From the NCBI GenBank assembly GCA_017305135.1, contig JAFKNA010000008.1:62001-126000 (forward strand): a stretch of 64,000 nt of DNA, read 5' to 3'. The translations under genes and the position numbers were made by a program. How positions within the stretch are numbered: position 1 is the first letter of the stretch; the number at the start of each line of letters is the position of its first letter. Under the pieces are notes generated by a model, which made no database searches, had not been told where the DNA came from, and saw nothing but the letters and a program-made list of their open reading frames with translations. This document shows, piece by piece, positions 25,247 to 34,487 of the stretch. Source of the stretch: Lysobacterales bacterium. GTDB taxonomy: Bacteria; Pseudomonadota; Gammaproteobacteria; Xanthomonadales; Rhodanobacteraceae.

Positions 25247-27397
25247 TCACGCCAACGGCAACCGCAGCGTGAACTCGGCGCCACCAAGTGGCCCGGGGCC
25301 GGCGCCGATGCTGCCGCCGTGCTCCTCGACGATCTTCTTCACCACCGCCAGACCCAGCCCGGTGCCGCGCGCCTTGCTGCTGGTGTAGGGCTCGAACCAG
25401 CGCTCGCCGAAATCCTCCGGCAGGCCGGGGCCGTTGTCGGCGATGGCCAGTTCCACCTGGTCCTGCTCGGCCTCGTGGAGGAAGCGGGTGGCGATGCGCA
25501 GCTGCGGCTTGCGCGTTTCGCCGATCGCCTCCAGCGCGTTCTTCATCAGGTTGTGCAGCGCCTGGCGCAGGCGCACCGCGTCAGCGCGCACGCGCGGCTC
25601 GCCGGCGGCGAGGCGGCGGTCGAGCAGGATGCGCTGGTCGTTCTCGTAGAGGTCCAGCACCTCGCCGAGGAGGGCGTGCAGGGAAATCGGCTGGGCGGAA
25701 AGCTGCGGCGGGCGGGCGTAGTCGGCGAAGGCGTTGACCATGGTCTTGAGCGCCTCGACCTGGCTGACGATGGTGCGCGTGGCGCGATCGACCAGCTCGC
25801 CCTCGTCGGCCGGCAGGCGGCCGAGGAAGCGCCGGCGCAGCCGCTCGGCGGCGAGCTGGATCGGCGTCAGCGGGTTCTTGACCTCGTGCGCGAGGCGCCG
25901 CGCCACCTCGCCCCAGGCAGCGTCGCGCTGGGCGCGGTTGAGCACGGTGAGGTCGTCGAACACGGCGACGTGGCCGGCCTGGCCGGGGAGCCCCGTGCCG
26001 CGCAGCATCAGCATGCGCGGACCGGAGGCGGTGGCCAGCACGACCTCCTCGCGCCATTCGCGCAGGCCCTCGCGCAGGTGGCGGGCGAGGGGATCGATGA
26101 AGGCGGCCAGTTCGCCGTGCGCGGACTTGAGCTCGGCCAGCGAGCGCCCGGCCTGGCGCGACAGGTCGACGCCGAGGATGGCCTCGGCGGCGCGGTTGGC
26201 GACGCGCAGCTGGCCCTCGCGGTCGAAGCCGAGCACGCCGGCCGAAAGCCGCTCCAGCACCGCGCCGAGCCATGCACGCTGCTGCTCGTTCTCGCGGGCG
26301 CTCTTCTGCGCGCGCGCGCTCGCCGACGCCAGCTCGCGCGTCATCTGCGCGAAGGAGGTGACGAGGAAGCCCAGCTCGTCATCACTCGGCGCCGGCAGCG
26401 GGGTGTCGTAGCGGCCGGCACCGATGGCGCGGGTGGCGGCGGCGAGGCGCCCGACCGGCGCCACCAGCCGGCGCGCGATGCCGAACGCGGCCAGCACCAC
26501 CACCAGCAACGACAGCAGCAGCACGAAGGACAGGATCAGCGCGAAGGTGAGCTTGAGCGAGCCGCGCAGGAACTTGAGGCGCTGGAAGTCGACGCTGGCG
26601 CGCTCGATGCCACGGGTCAAGGGTTCCAGCCGCGCGGGCAGCGGAAACAGGCCCTGCAGCATGCGCGTCGGCACGAGGCCGGCGCCGGCGCGCCCGAGCG
26701 GCAGCACCACGCGCAGCAGCAGGCGATCGCCGAGGGGCTCGGCGGCGGCGTAATGGCCGTCGGTCTCCAGGCGCAGCAGCAGCGCCCCGTCCGGCAGCGG
26801 CGGATCGAGATAGCGCGGATCCGAGCTGGCCAGCGCCTCGACGCGGCCGTCGATGCCGAGCACCGCAAGCTGGATCGCGCCGAGCGCCTCGATCGCCTCG
26901 TCGAGGCCTTCCTGGCTGGCCTCGGCCGGCGCCGCGTCGAGGCGCGCGGCAAGATCGGCGGCGGCCGCCTCGGCCGTGCGCAGGTGCTCGTCCACCGCGA
27001 TGCGGCCGATCTCCAGCGCATCGTCCAGCGCCTGCTCCAGGCGCACGTTGAACCAGTTGTCGATGGTGGCGTCGAGGAAGCGCAGGGCGAAGGCGTACAC
27101 CACCACCGCCGAGGGCAGCGCCAGCACGATCAGCAGCCGCAGCAGGCGCCGGTTGAGCCGCGCCCCCGGGGCATTGCGCGCCAGATCCACGCGCAGCCGC
27201 CACAGGCGCTGGCCGATGGCGATGGCGAGCAGTACCAGCGCCACCGCCGCCGCGCCGAGGATCCAGCGGTAATGCGCGGCGAAACGGCCGCCCTCGCCGG
27301 CGGCGTCCTCGGCGAGGCGGAACGAGGCCAGCAGCAGCACCGCGACCGCCAACGCCGGCAGCACGCGCCGCAGCAGGAAGGTCACGGTGCGCGCCAC
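25247..27397 (-). CDS. ntrY: NtrY-like membrane sensor histidine kinase
   Basis: About 716 residues from a GTG at 27397 that overlaps the end of the DUF4390 gene by 16 bases; the open frame runs further upstream but only as Arg/Ala-rich shadow of rsmB. The order is: two TM helices (LLRRVLPALAVAVLLLASF and ILGAAAVALVLLAIAIG), a periplasmic region, a third TM followed by HAMP, a PAS domain (around VLERLSAGVLGFDREGQL), HisKA with phospho-acceptor HEVKNPLTPIQLAAERLRRR, and HATPase_c with DNGPGLPEDF and GTGLGLAVVKKIVEEHGG. NtrY normally phosphorylates NtrX, encoded next to it; here no response regulator follows, only the repeat-filled gap. Confidence 0.92.
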   Translation of the reverse strand: MARTVTFLLRRVLPALAVAVLLLASFRLAEDAAGEGGRFAAHYRWILGAAAVALVLLAIAIGQRLWRLRVDLARNAPGARLNRRLLRLLIVLALPSAVVVYAFALRFLDATIDNWFNVRLEQALDDALEIGRIAVDEHLRTAEAAAADLAARLDAAPAEASQEGLDEAIEALGAIQLAVLGIDGRVEALASSDPRYLDPPLPDGALLLRLETDGHYAAAEPLGDRLLLRVVLPLGRAGAGLVPTRMLQGLFPLPARLEPLTRGIERASVDFQRLKFLRGSLKLTFALILSFVLLLSLLVVVLAAFGIARRLVAPVGRLAAATRAIGAGRYDTPLPAPSDDELGFLVTSFAQMTRELASASARAQKSARENEQQRAWLGAVLERLSAGVLGFDREGQLRVANRAAEAILGVDLSRQAGRSLAELKSAHGELAAFIDPLARHLREGLREWREEVVLATASGPRMLMLRGTGLPGQAGHVAVFDDLTVLNRAQRDAAWGEVARRLAHEVKNPLTPIQLAAERLRRRFLGRLPADEGELVDRATRTIVSQVEALKTMVNAFADYARPPQLSAQPISLHALLGEVLDLYENDQRILLDRRLAAGEPRVRADAVRLRQALHNLMKNALEAIGETRKPQLRIATRFLHEAEQDQVELAIADNGPGLPEDFGERWFEPYTSSKARGTGLGLAVVKKIVEEHGGSIGAGPGPLGGAEFTLRLPLA

Positions 27398-27951
27398 GCG
27401 TACTCCGTGGCGGCGAGGCGCCAGGCGGGTTCGAACAGGGCGGGCAGGCGCAGCGCGCCCGGCAGGGCGGCGCCGTCGAGGCTCGCCGCCACGGCGAGTC
27501 GCGTGCCGGCCGGCTGGCGCGCCAGGCCGGCCGGCACGTCGAGGCGCAGCGAGCCCAGCGAGGCGAGGAGATAGGCGCGCGTGGTGAAGCTGCGCACGTC
27601 CTCGTGGCCGGATTCGCGGAGCTGATAGCGCTGCGACAGCGGGTAATAGCGCAATTCCACCCGCCGCTCCACGCGCTCCGCGGGCCAGCGCCCGGCGGCG
27701 AGGTCGATGCGCAGCGTCAGCGGGATGCCGTGTTCCAGCGCGTCCTGCATCGGCCCGCTGAGCTCGCAATCGAGTTCGAGGTCGAGCACCGCGCCCGCGG
27801 CGGCCGGCTCGACACGCGCGGCACGGATCGCCAGCGTGCCCGGCTCCTGCCCCACCAGCGCGCCGCAGCCGCCGGTCAGCACGGCCAGCAGCAGGACGGC
27901 GCAGAGCCGCCACTCAGGCAAGTTTTTCCAGCACCGCGACAAAAAACCCAT
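27382..27951 (-). CDS. DUF4390 envelope protein
   Basis: 189 residues from the ATG at 27951, which overlaps the rsmB 3' end by 38 bases; a TTG at 27921 is an alternative start. The N-terminus (WRLCAVLLLAVLTGGCG) looks like a lipoprotein signal with lipobox TGGC. The rest is beta-rich and matches the DUF4390 family pattern (DLELDCELSGPMQDALEHGI, ELRYYPLSQRYQL). Genes of this family regularly lie between rsmB and ntrY in gamma- and betaproteobacteria, and it has been suggested that the product works with NtrY as a periplasmic partner; that link is only contextual. Function unproven. Confidence 0.85.
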   Translation of the reverse strand: MGFLSRCWKNLPEWRLCAVLLLAVLTGGCGALVGQEPGTLAIRAARVEPAAAGAVLDLELDCELSGPMQDALEHGIPLTLRIDLAAGRWPAERVERRVELRYYPLSQRYQLRESGHEDVRSFTTRAYLLASLGSLRLDVPAGLARQPAGTRLAVAASLDGAALPGALRLPALFEPAWRLAATEYAWRAP

Positions 27952-29278
27952 CCATGCCGCCCTCGCCCGGCAGGTTCTGGCGGCCGACGCCGGCGGCGTG
28001 GCCGTAGCGCGCCGGCAGCTCCAGCGCGCAGGCATCATCGCAAGCGGCGAGGAATCCGGCGAGCACCGCCTCGTTTTCCTCGCGCAGCACCGAACAGGTC
28101 GCATACACCAGTCGGCCCGCCGGGGCGAGCAGCGGCCACAACGCGGACAGGAGGCCCGCCTGCAGCGCCGCCAGCGGCGCGAGGTCGGCGGCGCGCCGAT
28201 GCAGCTTGATATCGGGCTGGCGGCGGATGATGCCGCTGGCCGAGCACGGCGCATCGAGCAGGATGCGTTCGAACGGGCGGCCATCCCACCAGGTGCCGGG
28301 ATCGGCGGCGTCGCCGGCGCGCAGTTCGGCACGAAGGCCGAGGCGGCTGAAGTTCTCCTCGACGCGGCGCAGCCGGGCCGGATCGCGGTCGAGCGCGAGC
28401 AGTTCCACCTCGACGCGCTCGAGTATGTGCGCCGCCTTGCCACCGGGCGCGGCGCAGGCATCGAGCACGCGCTGGCCCGCGGCGAGATCGAGGAGTTCCA
28501 CCACCCGCTGCGCGGCGCCGTCCTGCACCGAGAACGCGCCTTCGGCGTAGCCGGGCAGCCGGGTGACGTCGAGGCTGGCGCCCAGCACCAGCGCATCATC
28601 GAGGCCGTCCGGTGCGTCCGCCTCGATGCCGGCCGCGCGCAGCCGCTCCTGCAGTTCGACGCGGGAACCCTGCCGCCGATTGGCGCGCAGCACCAGCGGC
28701 GCCTCGCGGTTGTTGGCGGCGACGATGGCGTCGGCCTCGTCCGGCCAGTCGCGGCGCAGGGCGCCGAGCAGCCAGTGCGGATGCGCGGTGCGCGTCAGCG
28801 GATCGGCATCGAGGCGCGCTTCGATCGCTTCCCGTTCGCGCAGGAAGCGGCGCAGCACGGCATTCACCAGCCCGGCGAACTGCGGGAATCCGAGTGCACG
28901 GGCGGCGGCCACCGACGCCGCCGCCACGGCGTATCCGGGAAGGCCGAGTACCGCGAGCTGCACCAGGCCCAGTACCAGCAGCGCACGGACTTGGCGCGCC
29001 CGCGGCGCCAAGGGCTTCTCCATCAGCAGCGGCAGCGCCGCGTCGAAACGCAACCACCAGCGCGAGGATTCGAACAGCAGCGCGGCGAGCAGCGCGCGGT
29101 CGCGGGCGTCATCGATGCGCGGCAGGGCTTCCGCCAACGCGATGCGCAGCGACACGCCATCCAGGGCGATGCGGACCAGGGCACGCGCCGCTTCGGCGCG
29201 CAGCGACGCGCCGGCGACGTCGGCCGTCGCCGGCCGGCTACGGCTGCCGCCCCGCGCGGGTTGCCGTCCCGGATTCAT
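27914..29278 (-). CDS. rsmB: 16S rRNA m5C967 methyltransferase RsmB
   Basis: 454 residues. The N-terminal NusB-like RNA-binding domain (residues about 20-150) precedes a Rossmann methyltransferase domain. SAM-binding motif I is [15 protein letters not shown], and the two cysteines used in catalysis are in [19 protein letters not shown] and [15 protein letters not shown]. The enzyme methylates C967 of 16S rRNA. The start codon overlaps the fmt stop as ATGA at 29275-29278, and the 3' end overlaps the DUF4390 gene, so the four genes form a tightly coupled operon. Confidence 0.96.
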   Translation of the reverse strand: MNPGRQPARGGSRSRPATADVAGASLRAEAARALVRIALDGVSLRIALAEALPRIDDARDRALLAALLFESSRWWLRFDAALPLLMEKPLAPRARQVRALLVLGLVQLAVLGLPGYAVAAASVAAARALGFPQFAGLVNAVLRRFLREREAIEARLDADPLTRTAHPHWLLGALRRDWPDEADAIVAANNREAPLVLRANRRQGSRVELQERLRAAGIEADAPDGLDDALVLGASLDVTRLPGYAEGAFSVQDGAAQRVVELLDLAAGQRVLDACAAPGGKAAHILERVEVELLALDRDPARLRRVEENFSRLGLRAELRAGDAADPGTWWDGRPFERILLDAPCSASGIIRRQPDIKLHRRAADLAPLAALQAGLLSALWPLLAPAGRLVYATCSVLREENEAVLAGFLAACDDACALELPARYGHAAGVGRQNLPGEGGMDGFFVAVLEKLA

Positions 29279-30204
29279 GCCTGCCGCCCGGCCGGGCGCG
29301 CGTTGAGCCAGTCGCGCGCGGCGATCCGCCGGCCGCCCTCGCGCTGCACCTCGCGGATGCGCAGGAGGCCATCGCCGGTGGCCACGTCGAAGGCGTCCCG
29401 ATGGACAGCGACGATCTCGCCGGGCGGACAGGTGCCCTCCGCTGGCAGCGCCTCGGCGGCCCAGATGCGCAGCCGCTCGCCATCGACCACGGCTTCGGCG
29501 ACCGGCCAGGGATCGAAGGCGCGTACCGCGCGCGCGAGTTCCACCGCCGGCCGCGCCCAGTCCAGCCGCGCCTCGGCCTTGTCGAGCTTGTGCGCGTATG
29601 CCACGCCATCGGCCGCCTGCGGGGCCGCTGCGAGCACGTTACTGGCGATGGCCCGTGCAAGGCCTTCGGCCAGCAGCCGCGCCCCGAGCCCGGCGAGCCG
29701 GTCGTGCAAGCTTCCACCGGTGTCCGCAGGATCGATCGACGTGCGCGCCTCCAGCAGCACCGGACCGGTGTCGAGGCCCGCCTCCATCTGCATCAGCCCC
29801 ACGCCGGTCTGCGCATCGCCGGCAAGGATCGCGCGCTGGATCGGCGCCGCCCCGCGCCAGCGCGGCAGCAGCGAGGCATGCACGTTCCAGCAGCCAAGGC
29901 GCGGGATGGCGAGCACGGCCCCCGGCAGGATCAGGCCATAGGCGACCACCACCATCAGGTCCGGCCGGTACGCGGCGAGGCGCTCCCGCGCGCTCCGCCG
30001 GCGCAGGCTTTCCGGCTGCTCGACCGCGATTCCAGCGGCCAGCGCAGCCTGCTTCACCGGGCTGGCGGCGAGCTTCCTGCCGCGCCCGGCCGGCCGGTCC
30101 GGCTGGGTGTAGGCGGCGACGACCTCGGCGCCGCTGCCAAGGCAGGCCTGGAGGGAAGGCACTGCGAACTCGGGCGTGCCGGCGAAGACGAGGCGGAAGG
30201 ACAC
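29275..30204 (-). CDS. fmt: Methionyl-tRNA formyltransferase
   Basis: 309 residues, the usual length, from a GTG at 30204 that begins the conserved [16 protein letters not shown]. It formylates initiator Met-tRNA using 10-formyl-THF. The catalytic Asn-His-Asp set lies in [20 protein letters not shown] and the following [13 protein letters not shown], and the C-terminal OB-like domain with PPGEI is present. First gene of the fmt-rsmB-DUF4390-ntrY operon. Its usual neighbour def lies 12 kb away, beyond the accessory block, and points the same way. Confidence 0.96.
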   Translation of the reverse strand: MSFRLVFAGTPEFAVPSLQACLGSGAEVVAAYTQPDRPAGRGRKLAASPVKQAALAAGIAVEQPESLRRRSARERLAAYRPDLMVVVAYGLILPGAVLAIPRLGCWNVHASLLPRWRGAAPIQRAILAGDAQTGVGLMQMEAGLDTGPVLLEARTSIDPADTGGSLHDRLAGLGARLLAEGLARAIASNVLAAAPQAADGVAYAHKLDKAEARLDWARPAVELARAVRAFDPWPVAEAVVDGERLRIWAAEALPAEGTCPPGEIVAVHRDAFDVATGDGLLRIREVQREGGRRIAARDWLNARPAGRQA

Positions 30205-30316
30205 GGGATGGCGGGCGCGGTAGCTGCGAGCGCGCCATTGTAGGCCCGGATTCCAGGCCAACGTGGGCCGCCGCCGCGACGGCCGGCACGGGGCGGAGCC
30301 CCGCCCGGTCGCCTTC

Positions 30317-32827
30317 CTACTCGAATCCGTCGCTGAACACGGTGTCGTCGCGCCAGAAGCGGCGGGTCGTTTCGAGCAGGCCCTGCGAGCCATTCGCAAA
30401 GCCCGACGCCATGGTGGCCTGCACGCGCAGCGAGTACCACTGGCGAAAAGGTGCGGGCACCCCGCTGCGCTGCCAGTGTTCGCCGGTCCATGTCATCGGG
30501 CCGAGCGGAACGAAGCTGCTGCCGTTGGAGGAGTACTGGAGCACCGGCGGCGCGGACAATTCGGCGCAGGCGCCGCCGCGATGCCAGGTGACTTCGTCAC
30601 CGGAGGCGACCAGTTCCTGCACGACCGCTTCCGGCTGCGTCAGGCGCACGAGGCCGGAGCGCTCTTCGGAGGGGGTCCAATAGCTGCCCGCCAGCAGCAC
30701 CTTGCCATCGGGCTGCAGCAGGATCGGGCCACCGGAGAGCCCCGGCGTTTCGAATGCAAGGTCCAGATGGCCGTCGGTTTCCAGGCGCGCGAATCCGACC
30801 CGCAACTGCCCGTCGACTTCGGCAAAGCCGCCTGCCACGAGGATCTTTCCGTTCACCTGCGGAACGATGCTCGACACCGACCCGTTGATCCGGGGATCGA
30901 CGAAGGTCGGGTCCAGCAGGCCGTCGGCATGCAGCCTCGCCAGACCTTCGCGCGAGTCACCCCCGATGGCATGGAATCCGCCCCCGACCAGCAGCCTGCC
31001 GTCCTGCTGCGTGGCCAGGGCGTACACGTCGCCGTCCGCTCCGCTGTCGGCGAAGGAGGTGTCCAGGGTTCCGTCGGCCTCAAGCCGTACCAGGCGGCGG
31101 CGCACGATGCCGGCGACCACGTCGAAATCGCCTCCGACCACCACCCGGCCATCCGGCTGCACGACAAGGGAGTAGATGCAGCCGTCGAAGCCGGCATCCG
31201 CGAACCCGGGATCGGGCTGGCCATCGGCATTGAGCCGGGCAATCGCGTGGCGGGACTGGCCGGCCACCGTGGAGAAGCACCCGGCGATGTGGATCTTGCC
31301 GTTCGCCTGTACCGCCACCGCGTTCACATTGCCGTCGAGGTGAAGGTTGGGGAAGGAACCGTCCGGCAGCCCGTCCGCGCGCAGCCGCACGAGGTATTCC
31401 GTCGATCCGGGGAATGAGCCACCGGCGAGGACCCTGCCATCGGGCTGCACCGCGAGCGCGAGTACCGCGCTGTCGAGCCCCGGGTCCAGGAACGAGGCAT
31501 CGACTTCACCGGAGCCATGCAGGCGCGCCGCGCCCCTGCGTGTGTACGGTCCGATGTCGGAAAATGATCCCCCGACCACGGACCGGTCGTCGGGCTGGTG
31601 TGCCAGCGCCATGACATTGTTGGCATACAGGTCGGGGAGGCTGGCATCCAGTCGGCCGTCCCGCTGCAGGCGCGCCAGGTTGCCGCGCGGCGCGCCACGT
31701 ACCGCGCCGAAGCTGCCTCCCGCCAGCAGCTTGCCGTCGTCCTGGATGGCCACGGCCAGCACGTCCCCGGCGATGGCGGGATCGAGCCAGTTGCCATCGA
31801 GCGTTCCGTCCAGCCCGATGCGCGCGACACCCTGGCGGGGAGCGCCGCCGAAGTTGGCGAAGCTGCCCGCCGCGAGCAGCCGGCCATCCCGCTGCCGCAC
31901 CAGTGCGCGCACCGCACCGCCGGCCGGCAGCGTGAAGGATGCGTCGAGCCGGCCATCGGCAAGCAGCCGTGCCAGGCCGCTGCGCACCGCGGCCCCGACC
32001 GATGCGAAATCGCCGCCGATCCAGATCCGGCCATCCTGCTCAACCAGCAGGGCGTGCACGTCGCCGCCGATGCCTGGGTCGGCGAAGCCCGGGTCGAGCC
32101 GGCCATTGCCGCTGAAGCGTGCCGCCCGCGACCGCGCCTGGCCCTGTGCCTGCAGGAAGGCGCCGCCGGCGAGGACGCGGCCATCGTCCTGCATCGCCAG
32201 CGCCGTGACCGGGCCGTCCAGCGCCGGGTCGAGGAACTCCGCATCGACGCGGCCGGCAGCGGTCAGGCGCGCCAGGCGTCCGCGGGCCAGCCCGTCGACC
32301 TGGGTGAACGCGCCACCGGCCAGCACCCGCCCGTCCGCGGCCACGGCCAGAGCATGGATGGCGCCATCCACCACCAGGCCCTCCGCGAAGCCGGCATCGA
32401 GCTGTCCATCGGGCTGCAGCCGCGCCAGCCGCGACCGGATCGAACCCGCGGCCAGCCCGAACTCGCCGGCGACGATGATCCTGCCGTCGGCCTGGCGAGC
32501 CAGCGCATGCACCGCCCCGTCCAGCAGTGGGTCGGTGAAGCCGGGATCCACGCGCCCATCCACCCGCAGCCGGCACAGCCGGTGGCAGGCAATCCCGTCG
32601 ACCGCGATGAAATCGCCGGCCACGAGGGCCTTGCCATCGGGCAGCACCAGCACGGCGCGCACCACGCCGGAGGCCGCCGGCGCGTAGCCGTCCTCGATCG
32701 ATTGCGCCGCCGCCGGAAGCGCAGCCAGCATGAGGGCACACACCAGCACGCCAAGCGCGGCCAGCACGCGTGGAACGGTCGAGCCGCGTCGGGCGGCCAT
32801 CTCCTGCTTTTCCGCACGTCCGCTCAT
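30317..32827 (-). CDS. Secreted delta-60 repeat propeller protein ending in FSDGFE
   Basis: About 836 residues from the ATG at 32827, which has GGGGAGAAGCTG as ribosome site; a signal peptide follows ([22 protein letters not shown]). The body is 14 copies of a 50-52 residue delta-60 repeat, each with the core Q-x-D-G-(R/K)-x-L-x-(A/G)-G-x-F followed by R-L-x-x-D-G-x-(L/P)-D-x-x-F, predicted to build one large or two seven-bladed beta-propellers. A C-terminal module of about 110 residues ends exactly with T-V-F-S-D-G-F-E, echoing the protein at 1537-2700. Such proteins are extracellular with no known activity. It is the first gene of the accessory block. Confidence 0.85.
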   Translation of the reverse strand: MSGRAEKQEMAARRGSTVPRVLAALGVLVCALMLAALPAAAQSIEDGYAPAASGVVRAVLVLPDGKALVAGDFIAVDGIACHRLCRLRVDGRVDPGFTDPLLDGAVHALARQADGRIIVAGEFGLAAGSIRSRLARLQPDGQLDAGFAEGLVVDGAIHALAVAADGRVLAGGAFTQVDGLARGRLARLTAAGRVDAEFLDPALDGPVTALAMQDDGRVLAGGAFLQAQGQARSRAARFSGNGRLDPGFADPGIGGDVHALLVEQDGRIWIGGDFASVGAAVRSGLARLLADGRLDASFTLPAGGAVRALVRQRDGRLLAAGSFANFGGAPRQGVARIGLDGTLDGNWLDPAIAGDVLAVAIQDDGKLLAGGSFGAVRGAPRGNLARLQRDGRLDASLPDLYANNVMALAHQPDDRSVVGGSFSDIGPYTRRGAARLHGSGEVDASFLDPGLDSAVLALAVQPDGRVLAGGSFPGSTEYLVRLRADGLPDGSFPNLHLDGNVNAVAVQANGKIHIAGCFSTVAGQSRHAIARLNADGQPDPGFADAGFDGCIYSLVVQPDGRVVVGGDFDVVAGIVRRRLVRLEADGTLDTSFADSGADGDVYALATQQDGRLLVGGGFHAIGGDSREGLARLHADGLLDPTFVDPRINGSVSSIVPQVNGKILVAGGFAEVDGQLRVGFARLETDGHLDLAFETPGLSGGPILLQPDGKVLLAGSYWTPSEERSGLVRLTQPEAVVQELVASGDEVTWHRGGACAELSAPPVLQYSSNGSSFVPLGPMTWTGEHWQRSGVPAPFRQWYSLRVQATMASGFANGSQGLLETTRRFWRDDTVFSDGFE

Positions 32828-32980
32828 CAGCTTCTCCCCGGCATCGACGCGGGCAGGCGCCCGGTAAGTGGACGGTACGCGCAAGAGGCGAGCAGGACGA
32901 CATGCATTCGCGAGGCTGCGCGCCTTCGCCTTCGCCTGCGCCTGACCGGGCACCATGCCGTGGCCATGCGAGTCTGGAGC

Positions 32981-33009
32981 TTGACACCATTCCGTACGTT
33001 CCGTACGGT
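32981..33009 (+). promoter_or_regulatory. Promoter with tandem operator for the toxin-antitoxin pair
   Basis: TTGACA at 32981-32986 and TACGGT at 33004-33009 (17-bp spacer) form a plausible sigma-70 promoter only six bases upstream of the antitoxin ATG. Two adjacent direct copies of TTCCGTACG (32990-32998 and 32999-33007), each holding the palindrome CGTACG, fill the spacer and the -10. That arrangement fits autorepression by the antitoxin or the complex. The very short leader is unusual. Confidence 0.6.
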
Positions 33010-33015
33010 TCAGGC

Positions 33016-33294
33016 ATGGAATACGTCCGCGATGAATCTTCCGCAGCGGGCGCTGCGACCATCGGCGCCGAAGCGGCCCGCCAGCAGTTGCCGGCGATCC
33101 TTAACGCCGCCGCCGCGGGGCGCACCACGGTGATCACCCGGCACGGGCGCCGCATCGCTGCCGTCGTGCCCATCGACGAACTGCGCGACGGCGCCCCATT
33201 GTCATTGCTGTCGCTGGCCGGCAGCGGACGCAACCTGTGGGGACGCGACAGCGCGGCCACCATCGACGCCTTGCGCGACGAATGGAGCGGCTGA
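33016..33294 (+). CDS. Phd/YefM-type antitoxin
   Basis: 92 residues from the ATG at 33016. The N-terminal 60 residues have the Phd/YefM pattern: IGAEAARQQLPAILNAAAAGRTTVITRHGRRIAAVVPI, a dimer-forming DNA-binding fold. The C-terminal third (DALRDEWSG at the end) should be the flexible toxin-neutralising tail. It overlaps the toxin start by 13 bases, as expected for a coupled antitoxin-toxin operon. It stands inside the accessory block between fmt and def. Autoregulation through the tandem CGTACG operator is inferred. Confidence 0.88.
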   Translation: MEYVRDESSAAGAATIGAEAARQQLPAILNAAAAGRTTVITRHGRRIAAVVPIDELRDGAPLSLLSLAGSGRNLWGRDSAATIDALRDEWSG

Positions 33295-33707
33295 ACGCGG
33301 CAGAGATCCCCGGCGGCGCGCTGCTGCTGGTGGACACCGCGCCGATCATCTACCAGTTGGAGGCGCATCCGCGCCATGCGGCGCGTTTCGAGCCGCTGTT
33401 CGCCCGCCATGCCGGCGGCGAAATCGTGCTGGCGATCACCACCGTCACCCTTGCCGAGGTGCTGACCGGACCGCTCAAGGCCGGGGAAGGAGCTTTGGCG
33501 CAGCGCTGCGCAGCGGTGCTGGAGTCATGGCGGGTGGTGGAGCTGGACGCCGGGATCGCCCGCACCGCCGCGCGCCTGCGCGCCCGCTATTCGCTCAAGC
33601 TCCCGGACGCGGTGCAGCTCGCCAGTGCGCTCGCCATCAATGCGCATGCGCTGGTCACCCACGACCGGGACTTCGCCGGCGTGCGCGGGATCCGGGTGCT
33701 CGCCTGA
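33282..33707 (+). CDS. VapC-like PIN-domain toxin
   Basis: 141 residues from the ATG at 33282, inside the 3' end of the antitoxin gene. PIN-domain metal-binding acidic residues are seen in LVDTAPIIYQLE (first Asp), TLAEVLTGPL (Glu), LKLPDAVQLASALA (Asp) and LVTHDRDF (last Asp), giving the four-residue magnesium site of these RNases. Toxins of this family cleave tRNA or rRNA and arrest growth when the antitoxin is lost. All key residues are intact, so the module should be functional. A second PIN/antitoxin pair is at 60248-60927 and a dead relative at 54735-55015. Confidence 0.88.
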   Translation: MERLNAAEIPGGALLLVDTAPIIYQLEAHPRHAARFEPLFARHAGGEIVLAITTVTLAEVLTGPLKAGEGALAQRCAAVLESWRVVELDAGIARTAARLRARYSLKLPDAVQLASALAINAHALVTHDRDFAGVRGIRVLA

Positions 33708-33872
33708 GGGGATACGGCGAACGCAGGGTCGCGGGTTCCGGCTCCACGCGCACCCGCTCCAAGGGGTTGACCTTTGCTCCGGGCCTGGCGTCGCGCGGCC
33801 GGATCTGGCCCGCCGCGCCCGCATGCGACGGGCCTGTTATACCCACGGCGCAGCCATTCCCGGCCGCGCGCC

Positions 33873-34487
33873 TTACCGCCCGCCCGGCGCGATGCGCCGC
33901 AGCTGTTCCGGCGTCAGGCGTCCGCTGAGCGCCATGCGCGTGCCGTCGGCGCGGATCACCAGCGTGCGCGGGGTCTCACCGCCCCAGTCCGGGTCGACCA
34001 GGAAGTTGAGGCGATCCGGAGTGACCTCGATGTAGGCCCAGGCTGCGTAGGCCTGCATCCCGATCGCCTGCAGGCGTGCCTGGATGCGCGCCTGTTCGGA
34101 CATGCCGTCGGTGGCGACCGTCACCAGTTCCACCGTCTCCGGATGCGCGGCCTGGAGAGCTGCGAGCGCACGCAGGTTGGGCTCGCAGTAGACACAGTCC
34201 AGCGCCCACAAGGCGATGATGCGTTCGCCGTGCGCCGGCGGCTGCAACAGCGCCGGCACGTCGCCCGCGGCCAGCGGCTGGACACGCGGCGCGCTGGCGA
34301 CCGCCGCCGATGCCGCGGCGAGCATCAGCAGCAAAACGGACAGCCGCCTCAGGAAACTCTGATCAAGTCGTCGTCCCGGCGAAGGCCGGGACCCGTCTTG
34401 ATCGTAAGGGATTGACGGAACGGCAAAATGGATCCCAGCTTTCGCCGGGATGACGTCAAGGGTGGACCTGTTCAGACCTTCCCTCAT
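33873..34487 (-). CDS. Thioredoxin-fold (TlpA/DsbE-like) periplasmic protein
   Basis: The conserved part has one hydrophobic export segment (FLRRLSVLLLMLAAASAAVASA) and a thioredoxin-like domain with active site ALWALDCVYCEPNL (CVYC). The WGGETPRTLVIRADGTRMAL segment carries the cis-proline region. The start is uncertain. ATG 34487 overlaps the upstream stop as ATGA and has GGAG six bases before it, giving 204 residues, but the first 45 of these translate a REP-like repeat in frame. A TTG at 34334 or ATG at 34325 would start just before the signal core. It should act as a periplasmic thiol reductase, perhaps keeping the CECC motif of the neighbouring propeller reduced (inference). Confidence 0.78.
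   Translation of the reverse strand: MREGLNRSTLDVIPAKAGIHFAVPSIPYDQDGSRPSPGRRLDQSFLRRLSVLLLMLAAASAAVASAPRVQPLAAGDVPALLQPPAHGERIIALWALDCVYCEPNLRALAALQAAHPETVELVTVATDGMSEQARIQARLQAIGMQAYAAWAYIEVTPDRLNFLVDPDWGGETPRTLVIRADGTRMALSGRLTPEQLRRIAPGGR
34367..34457. repeat. REP-like inverted pair inside the thioredoxin-fold ORF
   Basis: The arms are GTCGTCCCGGCGAAGGCCGG (from 34370) and CAGCTTTCGCCGGGATGACG (34436-34455), facing each other across about 40 bases. It is the same family as 24967-25114 and 42126-42197. Translated on the minus strand it gives D-V-I-P-A-K-A-G-I-H and related residues without a stop. Confidence 0.75.
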
